DNA of 64,000 nt, from the NCBI RefSeq assembly GCF_932526225.1, contig NC_064041.1, positions 14,416,951-14,480,950 of the forward strand. The letters run 5' to 3'. Source of the stretch: Nematostella vectensis. Its lineage: Eukaryota; Cnidaria; Anthozoa; Actiniaria; Edwardsiidae. The notes under the pieces are model-generated. The model worked only from the letters and a program-made list of their open reading frames with translations. It was not told the origin of the DNA and did not search any database. Shown piece after piece: positions 24,172-37,100 of the stretch (position 1 is the stretch's first letter; each line of letters starts with the position of its first letter). Position numbers and translations under genes: made by a program.

Positions 24172-25570
24172 GTATACCTGTGATATTCTAAAACGTTAGA
24201 GCAAGAGACCATGATATAAGAGAACGAATCCCCGTGGTTCGTCGCGCCATATTTGGTTATGGGCACAACGAGCTAGTACAATTTCACACCGAATTTTTCC
24301 CTCTGCACTTCTTGACTTCGTTCGCTACCTGTTTTTATCCTTTTAGCTGCTCTTCAAGGCTCATGATCACAATGCTACTCATGGGGTGGTGTCCTGTTAT
24401 CTGTTAAGTTATCTAATGTTCAGTTATCTAAATGTTATATAAATAATTGAACGGGAAGACGTCGGGGAGACGGTGAATTTGGAGTTCATTCAAGACGCAT
24501 CATGCAGACTAAAAAGTTCTTTTTTCTCTGCAATTCGGTGAGATAGAATACCTAGGCATTCTTAGAGTCTATGTTATGTATTTTAATACAAGAAGGCCTT
24601 AATTTTTCTTTGAATTATAACATTTTTAGATGAATGAACTTCAATTTTTCACGCAAATGTTCAGAAATCATGTCACTCAAGAAACCCTTGTCACTGGAAT
24701 AAAATTTACTTCATTATAAAGACTTGAAATCTTTTATTTGTGATATCGGTGTGAATATAATGGTATTAAGTTCTGGATGTATCGTTTTAATTAAAAGGGA
24801 ATTGGAAGAGACTTGTGTTTTGTAAACACAGATTTATGATAATTGTTGTGTTATAATTTGCGAATCAGCGGTGAAGACTTTTACTGGGGAAGTTGATCCC
24901 AGAGCCTAAAACGCACTTTGTGCATTTCAAAGTCACAGAAACGGGTGATTGGCTCCAGCGTACTCTATGGAAGATCATTTTTACAGCGTTCGTAAAAAAG
25001 GAGGGTATTTCCGTTCAAAAAGATTTCCAAAACATCCTTTGCCGGATCACATTGCTCAAGATGTGATCGCGCGTAAGACTCATGTTGCTAGGAAACGTGA
25101 TCGATAACCAATCACAGACGTATCTAAAAATAACTGCTTGTTCTAAAAATAGTTTTTACGGACGTCATCATTGGAACATACCCTAATACGGGAGATTCGT
25201 TCTCTTACATCATGGTCTCTTGGTTAGAGACTAGGCTCTAATTTCCAAGATGGCTACCAGCAAAATCGTAGTAAGCACGAATTCCTGCAAGTTTGCGTGA
25301 AAATTCTCGACTAACAAAGTTCTAGAGCGACAAAAAAGCGAAAAAATGATTGAAGCGGACTCCAAAATATGGTATGTAATGCCTAATAAGGAAATGACCG
25401 AGCTAGAAAAACCACAGTTTCTAAATGAATGACTGATATGCATAGGGTTTTGTTGCCGGCTCTCCTTTTTCCTTCCCCCCTTCCTCAGGGATAATCCCGA
25501 ATCTCTCGAGAACCGGTTAGCAGGCTGTATGGAGTTATTATTATAGAAACACAACTTTAAATAGAGTACT
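24172..25570. repeat. Dispersed repeat hosting a transposon (copy 1)
   Basis: With the 1.02-kb transposon removed, this reads CCTGTGATATTCTAAAACG, TTAGAG, then CCAAGATGGC, CACGAATTCCTGCAAGTTTG, GATTGAAGCGGACTCC and AACACAACTTTAAATAGAG. The same blocks occur in the same order at 26140-27000, so the two are diverged copies of one element. Confidence 0.75.
24202..25222. mobile_element. 1021-bp non-autonomous DNA transposon, 7-bp target duplication
   Basis: Inverted ends of about 32 bp start CAAGAGACCATGAT and differ at two positions. GTTAGAG flanks both sides (24195-24201, 25223-25229). The interior has no coding capacity. It sits inside a repeat whose uninterrupted copy is at about 26140-26180. 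The 7-bp duplication does not decide the superfamily. Confidence 0.88.
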
Positions 25571-25705
25571 GGTATGTACAGTTGGTATGTTAATATGTAC
25601 AGTTGGTATGTATAGTTGGTATGTACAGTTGGTATGACTTTTGATGTATATAGTTGGTATGTACCAACTATATGCCGTTGGTGCATAGTTATTATGTAAT
25701 GTTGG
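25560..25705. repeat. Short GTTGGTATGTA tandem repeat
   Basis: Eight or more loose copies of ACAGTTGGTATGT with one inverted copy (TACCAACTATA). Confidence 0.8.
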
Positions 25706-25709
25706 TATA

Positions 25710-25857
25710 CAGCGGCGTAGCCAGGATCTTTAACAGGAGGGGGGCCAAAAGGCCCTTTCAAGGCATTTTCTCCTGTACTTTTCGATAATGTCTCATTACT
25801 GTATTTTTCGCTGCTAGAAGGGGGGGGGGCTGGACCACCCCCCTGGCTACGCCCCTG
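25710..25857. mobile_element. 148-bp MITE with CGTAGCCAGG ends
   Basis: Ends read CAGCGGCGTAGCCAGG and, on the other strand, CAGGGGCGTAGCCAGG. This end type is widespread in small metazoan DNA elements. G-rich and C-rich tracts lie inside. No clear target duplication. Confidence 0.8.
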
Positions 25858-26139
25858 GTATATATACACCATCAGATAAGAGTTTTCGCAAGTCTGATTC
25901 CACTAACCTCATACCCCTAGGGAATGGGTATGGGTTAGGGGCCTACGCAACGAGTCAAATTTGCATATACGCACTTTTGACGTCTAGCGTCATAGAAAAA
26001 TGTCAATGCGTTTTTTTATCATATAAACACATAGAAGCGTCATATGCATCACAAGCAAAAAAAGTTAAGTACGACATCTTTGAAGTGTTGTCCTTTTTTT
26101 GCCAATGGTCTAAAATAGCCTTGAGTGAGCGCGCGGGAA

Positions 26140-27000
26140 ACCTGTGATATACTAAAACGTTAGGGTCTGGGTCTATTTTTCAAGATGGCGGCCAGCTCAA
26201 CGAACGCTCAACGAGTAAACACGAACTCCTGCAAGTTTACGAGGATATCATCGACGTACACAGCCCTAGGGCGATAAAAATAATTGAAGCTGACTCCTAA
26301 ATAATGTTTTGTAATATACTAAAGAATTGACCGTGCGAGCTGGAAAAACACCGACACGGATGCGCTCAACGAACGAGGATCGAACAAAATGAAGGAATGT
26401 AATGAAAATATCCATACCTCCCCCATTGAGGGGATTGGAAATTTCGGGGGGGGGGGGGTTCAAACGCCCAGGAATTTCCAGAGGCGAGGGGGGGATGGGT
26501 AAAATGCCCTTTTTCCTTAACAGTTACTGTATTTATTTTTTTTTCCAGGGGGTTGGAAATCCCAGAGGGGTGGGGGCTCATACCCCCGACCTCAATAGAA
26601 GGGGGAGGGGGTATGGATATTTTCTGGAACTACACAATCAGGTTTAAGGTTTTGGGCATATTATAAGCTTACTGTTATATATCACACCTTTACGACGTTA
26701 TAATGTATTTACTCTTTCTACGTGCGTACCTATATGTTTCTTAAACTGTTAAAAAGCGAATATCATATCATAAATTGTGTTTTTTATGAAGGCTTCCATT
26801 GCAGCGAAATTTATTTATCAAACCGCACACGCCAAGTTCATTGAGGATATTTACTATTCAACCGTCTGGAATATTGGCAAGGTGACGTGCCATTTTCACA
26901 ATCGGCACCGCTTACTGCGTCAAACAACACTACAAACAAAGACTTCACCCCCCAGCTCACATTTTGTTATATTTAGAGAAACACAACTTTAAATAGAGCA
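26140..27000. repeat. Dispersed repeat (copy 2, unoccupied site)
   Basis: Contains CCTGTGATATACTAAAACG then TTAGGGTCTGGGTCT where copy 1 has the transposon, followed by CAAGATGGCGGCC and the same downstream blocks. A G/C-rich foldback segment occupies about 26415-26620. Confidence 0.7.
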
Positions 27001-30000
27001 ACGTCGAGGTAAGGCAATCGATGTCCTTAGGATTCAATTCAAAATTGTGTACAAATTTAATATAAGCCTGTTAAATCTAATTATGTTGGAAAGGCGTGTT
27101 TAATTTTGTGACTTCAATTTTTAATAAAAGCTGGCTTTCGTTGTCTGATTTAATTTAGGTTTGTTGTCGGAATTCAGGAAATGATCAGGAATTATATGAT
27201 CAAATAGGAGAATAATACAACGATTTTCGACACCTTATTACTTGTTCCCAATTATAGATAACTCAAAATTGCTCACAACTCCCCCATGTTAACGCGTGTT
27301 AAACTGCTTTATTAATTATTAGCAACTTGAGTAATATACCCTAAGATGTAATGGAAAGCGTGGAAATGTTCCGGGTATTTTCTATGCATTATATATTTTC
27401 GACAGGCTCTTTTGGTTGACATCCATGGGATCATCTAAATAAGGAGATTGGAGCAGGCTTGCTGGAAAGAATGGAATATCTTTTCGCAGCTCAAGTCTGC
27501 TCGAGCCTTTTTACCGCCTGGACCATACCCTGTATTTTTTTTTTTTTTTTTTTTGAACCCGGAATTGTATTTTTTTTTTCTTCAATCCTGTCTGAAGTAA
27601 ATTTGAATTTGTTCCCATTTTTGTTTCAAAAATACCAATACTCCAATACAATACCTTTTAGAAACTTCTCTTAAGCGTTCAAGAATAACATTCCTCCCCA
27701 GGTGTTTTAATATTTTTTCACGCCTTTTTAATTTTTTCAATTTGACATTTTGACATCCATGTCTAGGCAAAGCCATTATAATCAACTCGCATTTTTGTTT
27801 TCTAAGTCGACTGATAAGACCTGATTCAATTCCATCAGAATTGTTTGCTTAGAAAAGTGATCTCAAGAAAACAAGGAAAAATTTATCACTGCTTTCACCT
27901 TGTTTGCTCCATCACAGGGCAGCATTATAGCTGTGACAAGCCCTCGGAAGCGAGTCGAGGGGCACTTGTTTCAAGAACTAACAAAAGTCAATTGGCCAAA
28001 TAAGTAAAACGGCCAATTAGAACTTCATAATTAGCTGGTAATTACTTGATGATCAAATTGATCCATCTTTTTTGTATTTATGTTCTCAATTCGTATGCAA
28101 TTGTAGAACTGAAAGGTATTATTTAAGAAATATGGTCACATGGTGACTGAAATCATTAAAGACTCGTTGCTAAAATACATGAGAACTATATTGGGAGAAG
28201 ACCTTTTTTAGAACTTTTGCTCGTTCTATTATAGCTTATATTCCACGAAATTATTTCACTATACGAGTAAAAATGCAATGCAGGGCCCAGGTTGCTTTTG
28301 ATAAATTTCTGTAACATTGAATTTGATGTTTTTCCTTTGCTCTGCTTGCTGAGTTGTGGGTGGGTTGTGTAAAAGGAAGCTATACGTGGCTCAAGACGCA
28401 ATGAAACAAGTAGGTTTTCCTGAACAAGTAGCATATTTTTTTCATATTTTTCAGCTCTACAACTGGCGAGTGACCAGGTTGCTCAACTGGTTTGCGCTTT
28501 TAAAACGTTATGTGCACCTTTTTATTTCAGGGAGAATAAGAAACGCTGTGAGGGATATTCTGTTTGTATTTTTTTTGTTTTTGTTTTGTACAGAGAGTAG
28601 TGCAGACCACTAAGTGTCAGCGGGGGGAGAGGAACTAGTAAATTATACACGCTATAAATACTAACACAACGCCCTAAGAATCACTTTATTTCGTCTGACG
28701 CCACTAGGCCGGGACAAAAGGAAAACAGGAATTTTTTGCAGAGTGAATGTAGTTGGAAAAATATTCGTGAGATATTTTGTAAATATCTATATCAGGAGAG
28801 ATATCTTTAGAAAGGTATTTCATATTCTAATCCTTGCCTCTGTTCCTTGTATCTTTTTAGGCAAGTGGTAAATGCGAAGCGGAAAAACCGAAAGAATATA
28901 TGTTTTTTAGCTGTAAATTCTATGGAAATGAGGCCGGGCATGCATCTGGGCAAAGATAGCCCCGAGTCGTCTGCCTGGTACTCGTGCTAGGGCAGTAAAA
29001 TGAATTTATGTCTTATTAAAGTTGTAGAATGCTGAAGGCACTTAATCTTTATTGCAAGCAGACAGCGCACCGGTTCCTAAAGCCCTCCACACGTCTTGCG
29101 GCTTGTACACGTTATAGGAAAACTTCACACAATAATAAGAAAAGGGAATTGACTTTTTGTCATGCCGGGCGAAGAAAATGGCAAAAGAGTTGAGATAATA
29201 AAAAAAGGAATGATACAAGATATTAACCTTTCTAGGCGCCTTGAAGTAACACTCGCCTGCAGTGCAGTATAAGCGTTTTGTTAATAAAGGCATTATACGA
29301 AAGCAAAGTAGTCAAAATACCCGTGGTGAGCTTCTTTAGTTACAAAAGGGGGACGAATCAGCCCTTTTAAAGATTTAAGTAAAACGCCTGTGAATGAATT
29401 GTGTCTCTTCAGACGTTTCTTGGTTTACCCTTTAAGATCAAGACAAAGCCGGCTATCAGGGGTCCATGGGTAAAACGAAAGTGCACCTCGTCAGTGCGAG
29501 CATTTCAACAGCGCCTTCGTTTGATTCGCACGTTATTTGTGAGGAGGGATGGAACAGCCCCTTTAAAGAGCTCGCTAAAATCCGTTCCATCCCTCCAAGT
29601 TCATGTCATTATCGCGATATTCAGGTTGTGAGGATCAGACACCTTGGCAAAGATATTTACGACTTCCATGTGTCGCCAAGAGTGTACGACTTCAATAATG
29701 TTGGTTCAATAAAGTAAACTAGATAAATAATCTTGCAGTTTGCTCTCTCTGGTGCGTTAACAGTTGCCACTTTTCGTTTATTTTAGTATCTTTTATCTTT
29801 TTCCACTGCGGCTTGGAATATCACAAAAGGGAAATAGATGGAATATCTAACTAAGAAAAAAAGGATATTAATCAAATTTCAAATAAATACGCGCGATATC
29901 CAATCGCGCAAATCTACACCAATGTTAACACCCCTGGTCTCACATTTTTAGTTGTTTTCCTTTTTTGGAAAACGAAAACGAACCATTCCTCGCATAATCG

Positions 30001-32875
30001 ATAATATATGCTATAATAAGCAGATTCTCTTTCTAGGATCTAGATTCTAAACAATGTTCCTTTGTATTGATTTTTCTGTTGTGATCTTAAAGATCAACAT
30101 TAGATATCTAGAAAAGACACAAGCGATAGATAAAGAGTACTCTCGAAAATTAAACTCCAAAAAGAAGGCGACCGCTTAGAAATACACTAAAAGCCCACTT
30201 CTGCTCCACACGCCACGGGTAGGATTTCATTGCAAATAGACGAACACAAGATATGAGACACGAGTGTGGGGACAGATGTGTTTAGTACGGCTTTCGTGCG
30301 ATACGACTCAGTCAGCAGCCACTTACAGCGCAGTGTTTCCGTCTTTTTGATTTGTCACCGCTGTGAGGGAAGCAGTACGGATCGTCGTTAAGTTATCGTT
30401 TGAGGGGCTTTGACTGTACTCTACTGTTTAAGTATTCTGCACTTGGGCTGTTTTCGAAGTGTTATCAACGATTACCATATAAAACACAACCTCCTCCGCT
30501 ACTATACTTAAACATTCTTGACTATTCTTCCATTCGAGGCTTGTTGTTATTGGCTATTAATGGTACTAGCCGTTTTGCACAGAAAGTAAAGATTTTTTAA
30601 TCCTTCATATTTACATTAAGGGGAAAAAATCAAGTGATTATTTTTTTTCCCAAAATGGTAATAGTTTCAAAATATTTCAAATTATACAAAGCAGCTTCTC
30701 GCGAGTTCGTCTAAGGGTCTTTAAGGGGGAGGGGAGGGGGATAATGTGTGTGAGAAATGCGTGATGAGATATGCCTTAGAGAGGATTAAACATACAGTTT
30801 ACATGGAAAAAAAAATCTCACGCTACCAGTCCATCATGCATCCAGAGTTTAATTCTTGTCACAAGAATTGCATAGTGATTTACGAATTTCAAGTTCATAG
30901 CATTCCAGTCCAGAGGATGGAATTCATAATAAAGTATCACATCAAAGAGAATTAAAGCTGGGATAAGTTTACTTCCGCAGAAGTATATTCCATTTCTGTG
31001 TTTAGGCAGTAAAACATTTCTCATCGAGAGAAATGTGTATGCACAAATATACACTGAATGATGCAAAATGCTGAATAGCGCAAATCATACTTCATACTTT
31101 CATTCCTTTTTTTTTGTCGGGGATTTTTATTTTTAAAAGGGATAAGATGAAAGCAGTGCTGTTGAGTCTAGCCCATAACCATACTCGACAACGGACTGGA
31201 TGATGTCAGTGATATTTTGTCTTTGGAAATTTTGGATATTAGAATTGTGATGTGATGAACATGATGACCACCACGAATAGGTGACTATTCCATCAGCCAT
31301 TAATCATTTTACCAACACACAGTGAAGCGCAAGACTTTTAATTATAAAAAAAATCGTGAAAATGATCGTCCATTTTGAATGAGCTTCGCCCGTATTTCCA
31401 CCAGGACTGGTGATAAGATTTCGCGGAGCTCCAGCTAGGGTGAATTGTCTCTAAGTGGCGGAAGTGTATCCAATCAATAGCAATCTGTAGGCACTTGGGC
31501 ATTATCTAGTATGATAACTTTGCGGGTAAAAGCGTGAGCGACCCGTGCCAATATGGATAACCCATCGAATGAACTAAACCCACAATCTCGAGCTTAATCT
31601 TTCCGGCTTTACGCCGAGTTCGTCGAGAAGCGCATATCCCACTGTGATCCTATCCCTATTCGTTATTTCAGTGTGTAGTAGACCTAAACCAACAAATTAA
31701 GAAGAGTTTTTTTTTTTTTCATTCAAAGCCGATTTTCCTCAAGTTTCTCAGCCCCGGGTGACAATATAAATTGAATCAGTTAATATTCTGTCAGCTTTAC
31801 TGCTAATGTGCCAAAAATGATAAAAGACCCATCTAGTATTCGGCCTTTAACAATATGAGACATATCGCCAGCGCGATGACAAACCACGACCTAATTGCCT
31901 TAAAACTTCATCCTCATTAACCTGAATTCTTAAAATCAAGACATTCACTAACATTTTCTCGAATCAGAGAGCTTATATATAGACGATATGCCTGACTCAG
32001 CCTCCCACATTATTTCAAAACAAAAAATCCTGGCTTGAAAAGGAAAGCAATGATTTATTTCAAGAGTGTTTTCATTTTAGTTTCAAGCACTTGTCCAAGT
32101 TCTCTCTTTTGTTCAAATACAGTAAACACAACCTTATAGGGAGATTATTTTCCATAAAAGACCTGCCTTGCTTGATGAATTAAAGTAGGACAAAATCATG
32201 GCAAATTAATGAAGCTCGTGTATTGAGTTAGAGAGGGAATTAAGGACAGACGCTTAATCAATTTTGATTTCAACCGGTTTTATCGACGCCTCACTCCACA
32301 TTTGCGGTGACTAGGAGGCGGACGGAAGAAACCCCAAATCAATCTAATACAGTGGAATTCTACAAAATTGCACCTTGTGAAAGGAAAACACCTTATTTGG
32401 CCGCTTATCTCATTTCGCTATTTGATTTCTAATTACTGGTAAAAGTGAAAAAGTCATGCCTTAGTCGTCTTTAATTTGTACATTTGTGTACAATGTCTTG
32501 CAGTTTATTCCAAATGTATTAAATACGGTGTTATTGGTTTTCCTGTTGATCTTTCTAATCGAGTAAATAAACCTTCCGATTTAGGGGCACTTTTACAAGT
32601 TAAAAAATCCGTGGCTGCCGGTTGATTAGTAAGGGGAGCGGTGAAATCACCTCAACCAATCACACGCCTCTGCTGCAATGCTTTATTCAATCAGAGAGGA
32701 GAAACAGCTGCCACTCACTAATAACTGTAACACTTGAATGGGTTTCGTGGTAAATAAGACTCAAAGTTTAGACAACGTCCATTCGCCTTTTTTGAAAGGA
32801 CTTTCGCGGGTAGAAAAATCAGAGCTACTCTTCTACGGCGCTTTACGTTTTGAAATTATTGAGTTTAAAGATAAA
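27001..32875. other. Long intergenic stretch upstream of the GFI1-type gene
   Basis: No gene recognised on either strand; short open frames (for example 28356-28613 and 29466-29717) show no domain or splice support. A large upstream region is common for developmental transcription factor genes and could hold enhancers, but I see no specific motif clusters. Confidence 0.45.
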
Positions 32876-35800
32876 ATGCCTCGCTCCTTTTTGGTTCGAA
32901 AGAAAGTTCCAACCCATGATCAACACCACGAGGATATTACAGGTTTGATCAAATTTCATAATTCCAGTTTTAGGTTAGCTTTTTTACAACTTGATTCACC
33001 CCTCTAGTTAACATCTTTCTACACAAGAAAATAAAAGGCAAATTATAAAATGTGTTTTAGAATTGCTTTGATTTGAGCCTAGCAGGAAATTTTAAACATT
33101 TACTTCAGACTTTTTCAACCTCCCTAATAAAGAATAGATAAAATAAAAAATGCATGTTAAAAAGCATTTAAAGTATAAGAATTCAAATGTTATGTTTTCT
33201 ATTTGTTTCAGAAAAGGTAGTTGCGAGTTCCGATCCAGATGGCAGAGATCTAGAAATCAGTGCCTCAAAAATCTTATACCAAGACAGTGCTGCAAGTCAA
33301 ACTCTTCTTCAGGCGATCAAACCTCGTCATTACTTCCAAGGTAAGCTAAATACCCACCTAACGCTGTAAGCAGTTTATACTCAATTGAGATTGTCAGTAA
33401 ATCCGCTTTGCAAATACACAAAAATTACACCTTTTCCACTATTATTTAAAAAATAAAATTCGGTCTAAAACAAACTCTTTGCTTAAACTGTGTTGCCCGC
33501 ACGATGGGAAATCAAAATTATCACAGACCATAAGATAAACCGTGATTTTTGCATTCGCAAAAATATAGCAATTTGTTCAATAGTTCCGAATAAAAAGAAG
33601 AGCATATTCTTATATAATAAAGTTGATTCTTTTTTTTAAATAAGGTAGCGATTTTTGTGAGTGGAGAGATCTTAACGAGGTGAAAGCGCAGGGGTGCGTT
33701 AGTTAACAGAATGCGTACTTTGCATATTAACTTATCGACTACCAAACTTCTTTAACCAGCAGGAAACGAAGAGAAGATGCGTGATTAAGTTCGATGACAG
33801 CAGAACACCTGCTTGACTCGAATTCTCGATGTGCACATTTCACTTCAGTTTTGTCGCCTAAATTAAAAATCTAGAATATTTCCTGTGATTGCTAAGATTC
33901 CCTAGGATGACAGTGATTTAGCGCTAAGCGAGAACGCTTTTAATCTGACGCAAAGCTAAGCGCATGTCGGGTTATTTAGAAGTGGTTATTAACTAAACGG
34001 GAAAAAGAAAATTTATACTTGAGAAGAAAGACGATGCAGATAACGGTGAGGTGTTAGAGTGGAATCGGTAAATTGATCGATATGAAAGGCAAGTGGTCTA
34101 GGGTTACAGTCGAAGTATTCCATAATGTTTACCCAAGATGTCTATTATTCATGACATCTTCTGATTTTGAGAAATCGCTCATTTATTATAGATGTTAAAT
34201 GTGCCTTAAAAAAGGGACGAAGATTGCTTATGAAAAATCACAGTAAATTGCTTGCTGAGGGCGGTCACGTGTTCCGCCTGATTGGACAGGAGACGCATGC
34301 GCAGTAGGAACGCGGAATAAAAGCCAAAAAGTTGTCGGGGCATGGGATTCTTGGCATTTTTCCATATTTGGAGATGTCTATATTCAATGTTTGGGCTACT
34401 TGCGACTAGAAATAAGCCTATGTTTGGGCTAAAAACATCAATGAGATCAGGCGAAAGCGGAAAGAAAAAAGGAGCCGGGAAAGAGAAAACTAATATCATT
34501 TTATCAGGAAATGTTTAGAAAGGTTTTGATTTGCACAGGAATAGCTTGAACAAAACGCTTTATGATAAGTCGTATGCGGGAGCTTACCATACCCTTGTTT
34601 GAATGTTCACGTGTGTGAGAGAAGCGAGGAATGCTATTACTTTTTATATTAGGGCCCCCGAATGGTCCCCGAAATTTCGATGTGCTCGCAGTTTTCGGCC
34701 AATGCTCGCATGCTCGCGCAAGGACCAATCGGGGGCCCTGATACTATATGCACCTGGCGCGGCCACAGGTAGCCCAAGCTCTCGATTATGCCTATTGATC
34801 GATTGTATGGGAAACTGTTATGCATACTTTTTGCTTTTATTTCTTTGTAGCTTATTTTTGTGTTCATGTTTACATTTTGCGTGTTTTTTCATACAATGTT
34901 TACCGTGGTCAATAGGCACAGTGTAGTATTTTGCACGTGCTACTTTGAGAGAGCATATCAAGAGAAAACCTAGATTGAATGCATAACGAATCTTTTTCGG
35001 CTTTTGAGTCTTTAGGAGTCTCGAAACTGAAAAAGTTATCATTCCAAGCTCTCTCTGTGTTTTTTTTTTTTTTTTTAAATTAAAGAATGTCAAATATAGA
35101 ATGCATAACGAATCTTTGTCGGCTTTTGGATGTTTAGGAGTCTGGAAACTTAAAAAGTTGTCATTCTCTATGTATTTTTAAAATTTACAAGTTTAGTTTC
35201 CCTGAACATTATCGGATGAGTAAATAAGAACGTTTGATTTCTCTTGTCGTGTTCGCCTTTTGAAATTATGTATTTTACAACCGAGCCAAATACGGAATAG
35301 AGAAATTTCCTTGTTTCGAAACGGACGGCACAGAATCACAACAACCTCTTTCCTCTTAAAGAATTTCGGTCAACCATTCCTTTGTTATTTTTTTTATCGA
35401 ACTTCAAAATGAAATATAGGAATGAAGTCTGATATTTGATTAAAATATCTTGGTTACTTGAATTAGCGGATGGAAATGGATGTTTCGTGTGACTCGGCAT
35501 TGAGCGGGGGCACACGGCTTCTTTAATATAACTCTTTGTCGCGTTTTCCTCACAAATTACTTTATCATCCATGGCCACCATATTATTGCACCACCACCCT
35601 ATCTTTGCATTTCGAAACAATTAACCGCAATACTTCGATGTTTTTCTGCTAGCTGCTGTTGGGTCTACTTCATCACATCCCGACCCAAGGCGCCACAACA
35701 TCAAGCAGGAACACGTCACAGCAGCACATAGCCAATCCAGCCCCTCCACGGTCTGGAAAGCCTGGGCTCCACTGTCTCCAACAAGCTTCGTGCCTCCTCG

Positions 35801-36707
35801 CCATCTTGGCTTCTCAGATCCAAGCATGGCCAGCGGACACTCATTTATGTGCCATGCGCAGTACGATCCATTCCCATCAAGGCTGAGCACAAATGCCAGT
35901 CCCGTTGCTATGGAGCCGTTTCTATGGAGCATGTCTCATAGGTATGTGCCCAGTACGGCGCATGCGCATCCAGGCTCCGATTTGGACGCATTTAGAAGAA
36001 GCAATAGAACGTGTCAAATGGATGGTCACTGCGCAAGCACTCAAAGCGACACCAGGACCCAAAATAGTCACGAGGACAATAGCGTGTGCTATCAGGATTT
36101 GAGATCAACGGTGACTAAAAACGAAATGTCCCCATCAAGTCCTCAGAACTACAAGGTCGTGGACTCAGCAGAAAGAGGCAACGATGACCAGCAGACGTAC
36201 GCTTGTAAGACGTGCCAGAAGATCTTCTGTACTCCACACGGCCTCGAGGTGCACGTTAGAAGATCACACGCATCCAGCAGACCATACAGCTGTCCCACAT
36301 GTGGCAAAACGTTCAGTCATTATGTTAGTCTCATTCAGCACAAGAAGACGCACTCATCGGTACGACTCTTTGAATGCAAGAAATGCGGAAAGCACTTCAA
36401 GCGTTCGTCAACGCTGTCCACACACATGCTGATTCACGCGGACATCAGACCCTTCTCGTGTGAATTCTGCGGGAAAAGATTCCATCAAAAGTCGGACATG
36501 AAAAAGCACACTCTGGTCCACACAGGAGAGAAGCCACATGAGTGCCGTTACTGTGGAAAGTGTTTCAGTCAGTCGTCCAATCTGATCACCCACAGTAGGA
36601 AGCATTTAGGATTCAAGCCGTTCGCTTGTCTTGTGTGTGGACGCGCTTTTTACCGCAAGGTTGACTTAAGAAGGCACAGTCATGTTCATACGGGGATTAG
36701 GGCTTAA
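32876..36707 (+). CDS. GFI1: GFI1/senseless-family zinc finger repressor
   Basis: Three exons (32876-32942, 33212-33340, 35653-36707) join in phase to give 416 residues. Residues 1-10, [10 protein letters not shown], are a SNAG motif, which in this family recruits LSD1/CoREST-type corepressors. Six C2H2 fingers fill about 248-414. [36 protein letters not shown] and [13 protein letters not shown] are signatures of GFI1/senseless. In animals these proteins act as nuclear repressors in sensory, neural and blood-like lineages. The middle (about 67-245) is Ser/His-rich and unstructured. A bare open frame in exon 3 would begin at a GTG (35790); the SNAG exon shows the true start. The final finger is followed by the stop TAA and three extra copies of its coding segment. 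Confidence 0.93.
34651..34739. mobile_element. Small foldback element in GFI1 intron 2
   Basis: AGGGCCCCCGAATGGTCC at the left pairs with GGACCAATCGGGGGCCCT at the right, one mismatch, with a GC-rich loop. No target duplication recognised. Confidence 0.65.
34977..35180. repeat. Tandem duplication, about 122-bp spacing
   Basis: GAATGCATAACGAATCTTT and the next 60 bases (GGCTTTTG, TTTAGGAGTCT, AAAAAGTT, TCATTC) occur twice in direct orientation in GFI1 intron 2, at about 34977 and 35099, separated by a poly-T run. Confidence 0.85.
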
Positions 36708-36978
36708 GCCGTTCGCTTGTCTTGTGTGTGGACGCGCTTTTTACCGCAAGGTTGACTTAAGAAGGCACAGTCATGTTCATACGGGGATTAGGGCTTAAGC
36801 CGTTCGCTTGTCTTGTGTGTGGACGCGCCTTTTACCGCAAGGTTGACTTAAGAAGGCACAGTCATGTTCATACGGGGATTAGGGCTTAAGCCGTTCGCTT
36901 GTCTTGTGTGTGGACGCGCCTTTTACCGCAAGGTTGACTTAAGAAGGCACAGTCATGTTCATACGGGGATTAGGGCTT
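36615..36978 (+). repeat. Four tandem copies of the GFI1 last-finger segment
   Basis: A 91-bp unit starts at AAGCCGTTCGC (36615, 36706, 36797, 36888). The first copy codes for finger six; the others lie after the stop. Copies 1-2 read GCGCTTTTTACC and copies 3-4 read GCGCCTTTTACC. AAGCCGT also follows the last copy, so a 7-bp microhomology bounds the unit. Confidence 0.97.
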
Positions 36979-37094
36979 AAGCCGTGTTTTCACATGGACA
37001 CATATTTCTATTGTAATCATGGTTGAATACCGGACATAAGGACGAATTCGTTTTTTTCCAAGTTGTCTCTAATTGGAATAAGTTGCTATAATGT

Positions 37095-37100
37095 AATAAA
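37095..37100 (+). terminator. Candidate GFI1 polyadenylation signal
   Basis: AATAAA about 390 bp after the stop, beyond the duplicated finger segments, which would then be 3' UTR. Confidence 0.4.

Noticed and set aside
35790-35792. Start of the zinc finger protein at 35790
   Set aside because: The codon is GTG inside exon 3; the SNAG-bearing exon 1 at 32876 gives the family-typical start and the phase fits.
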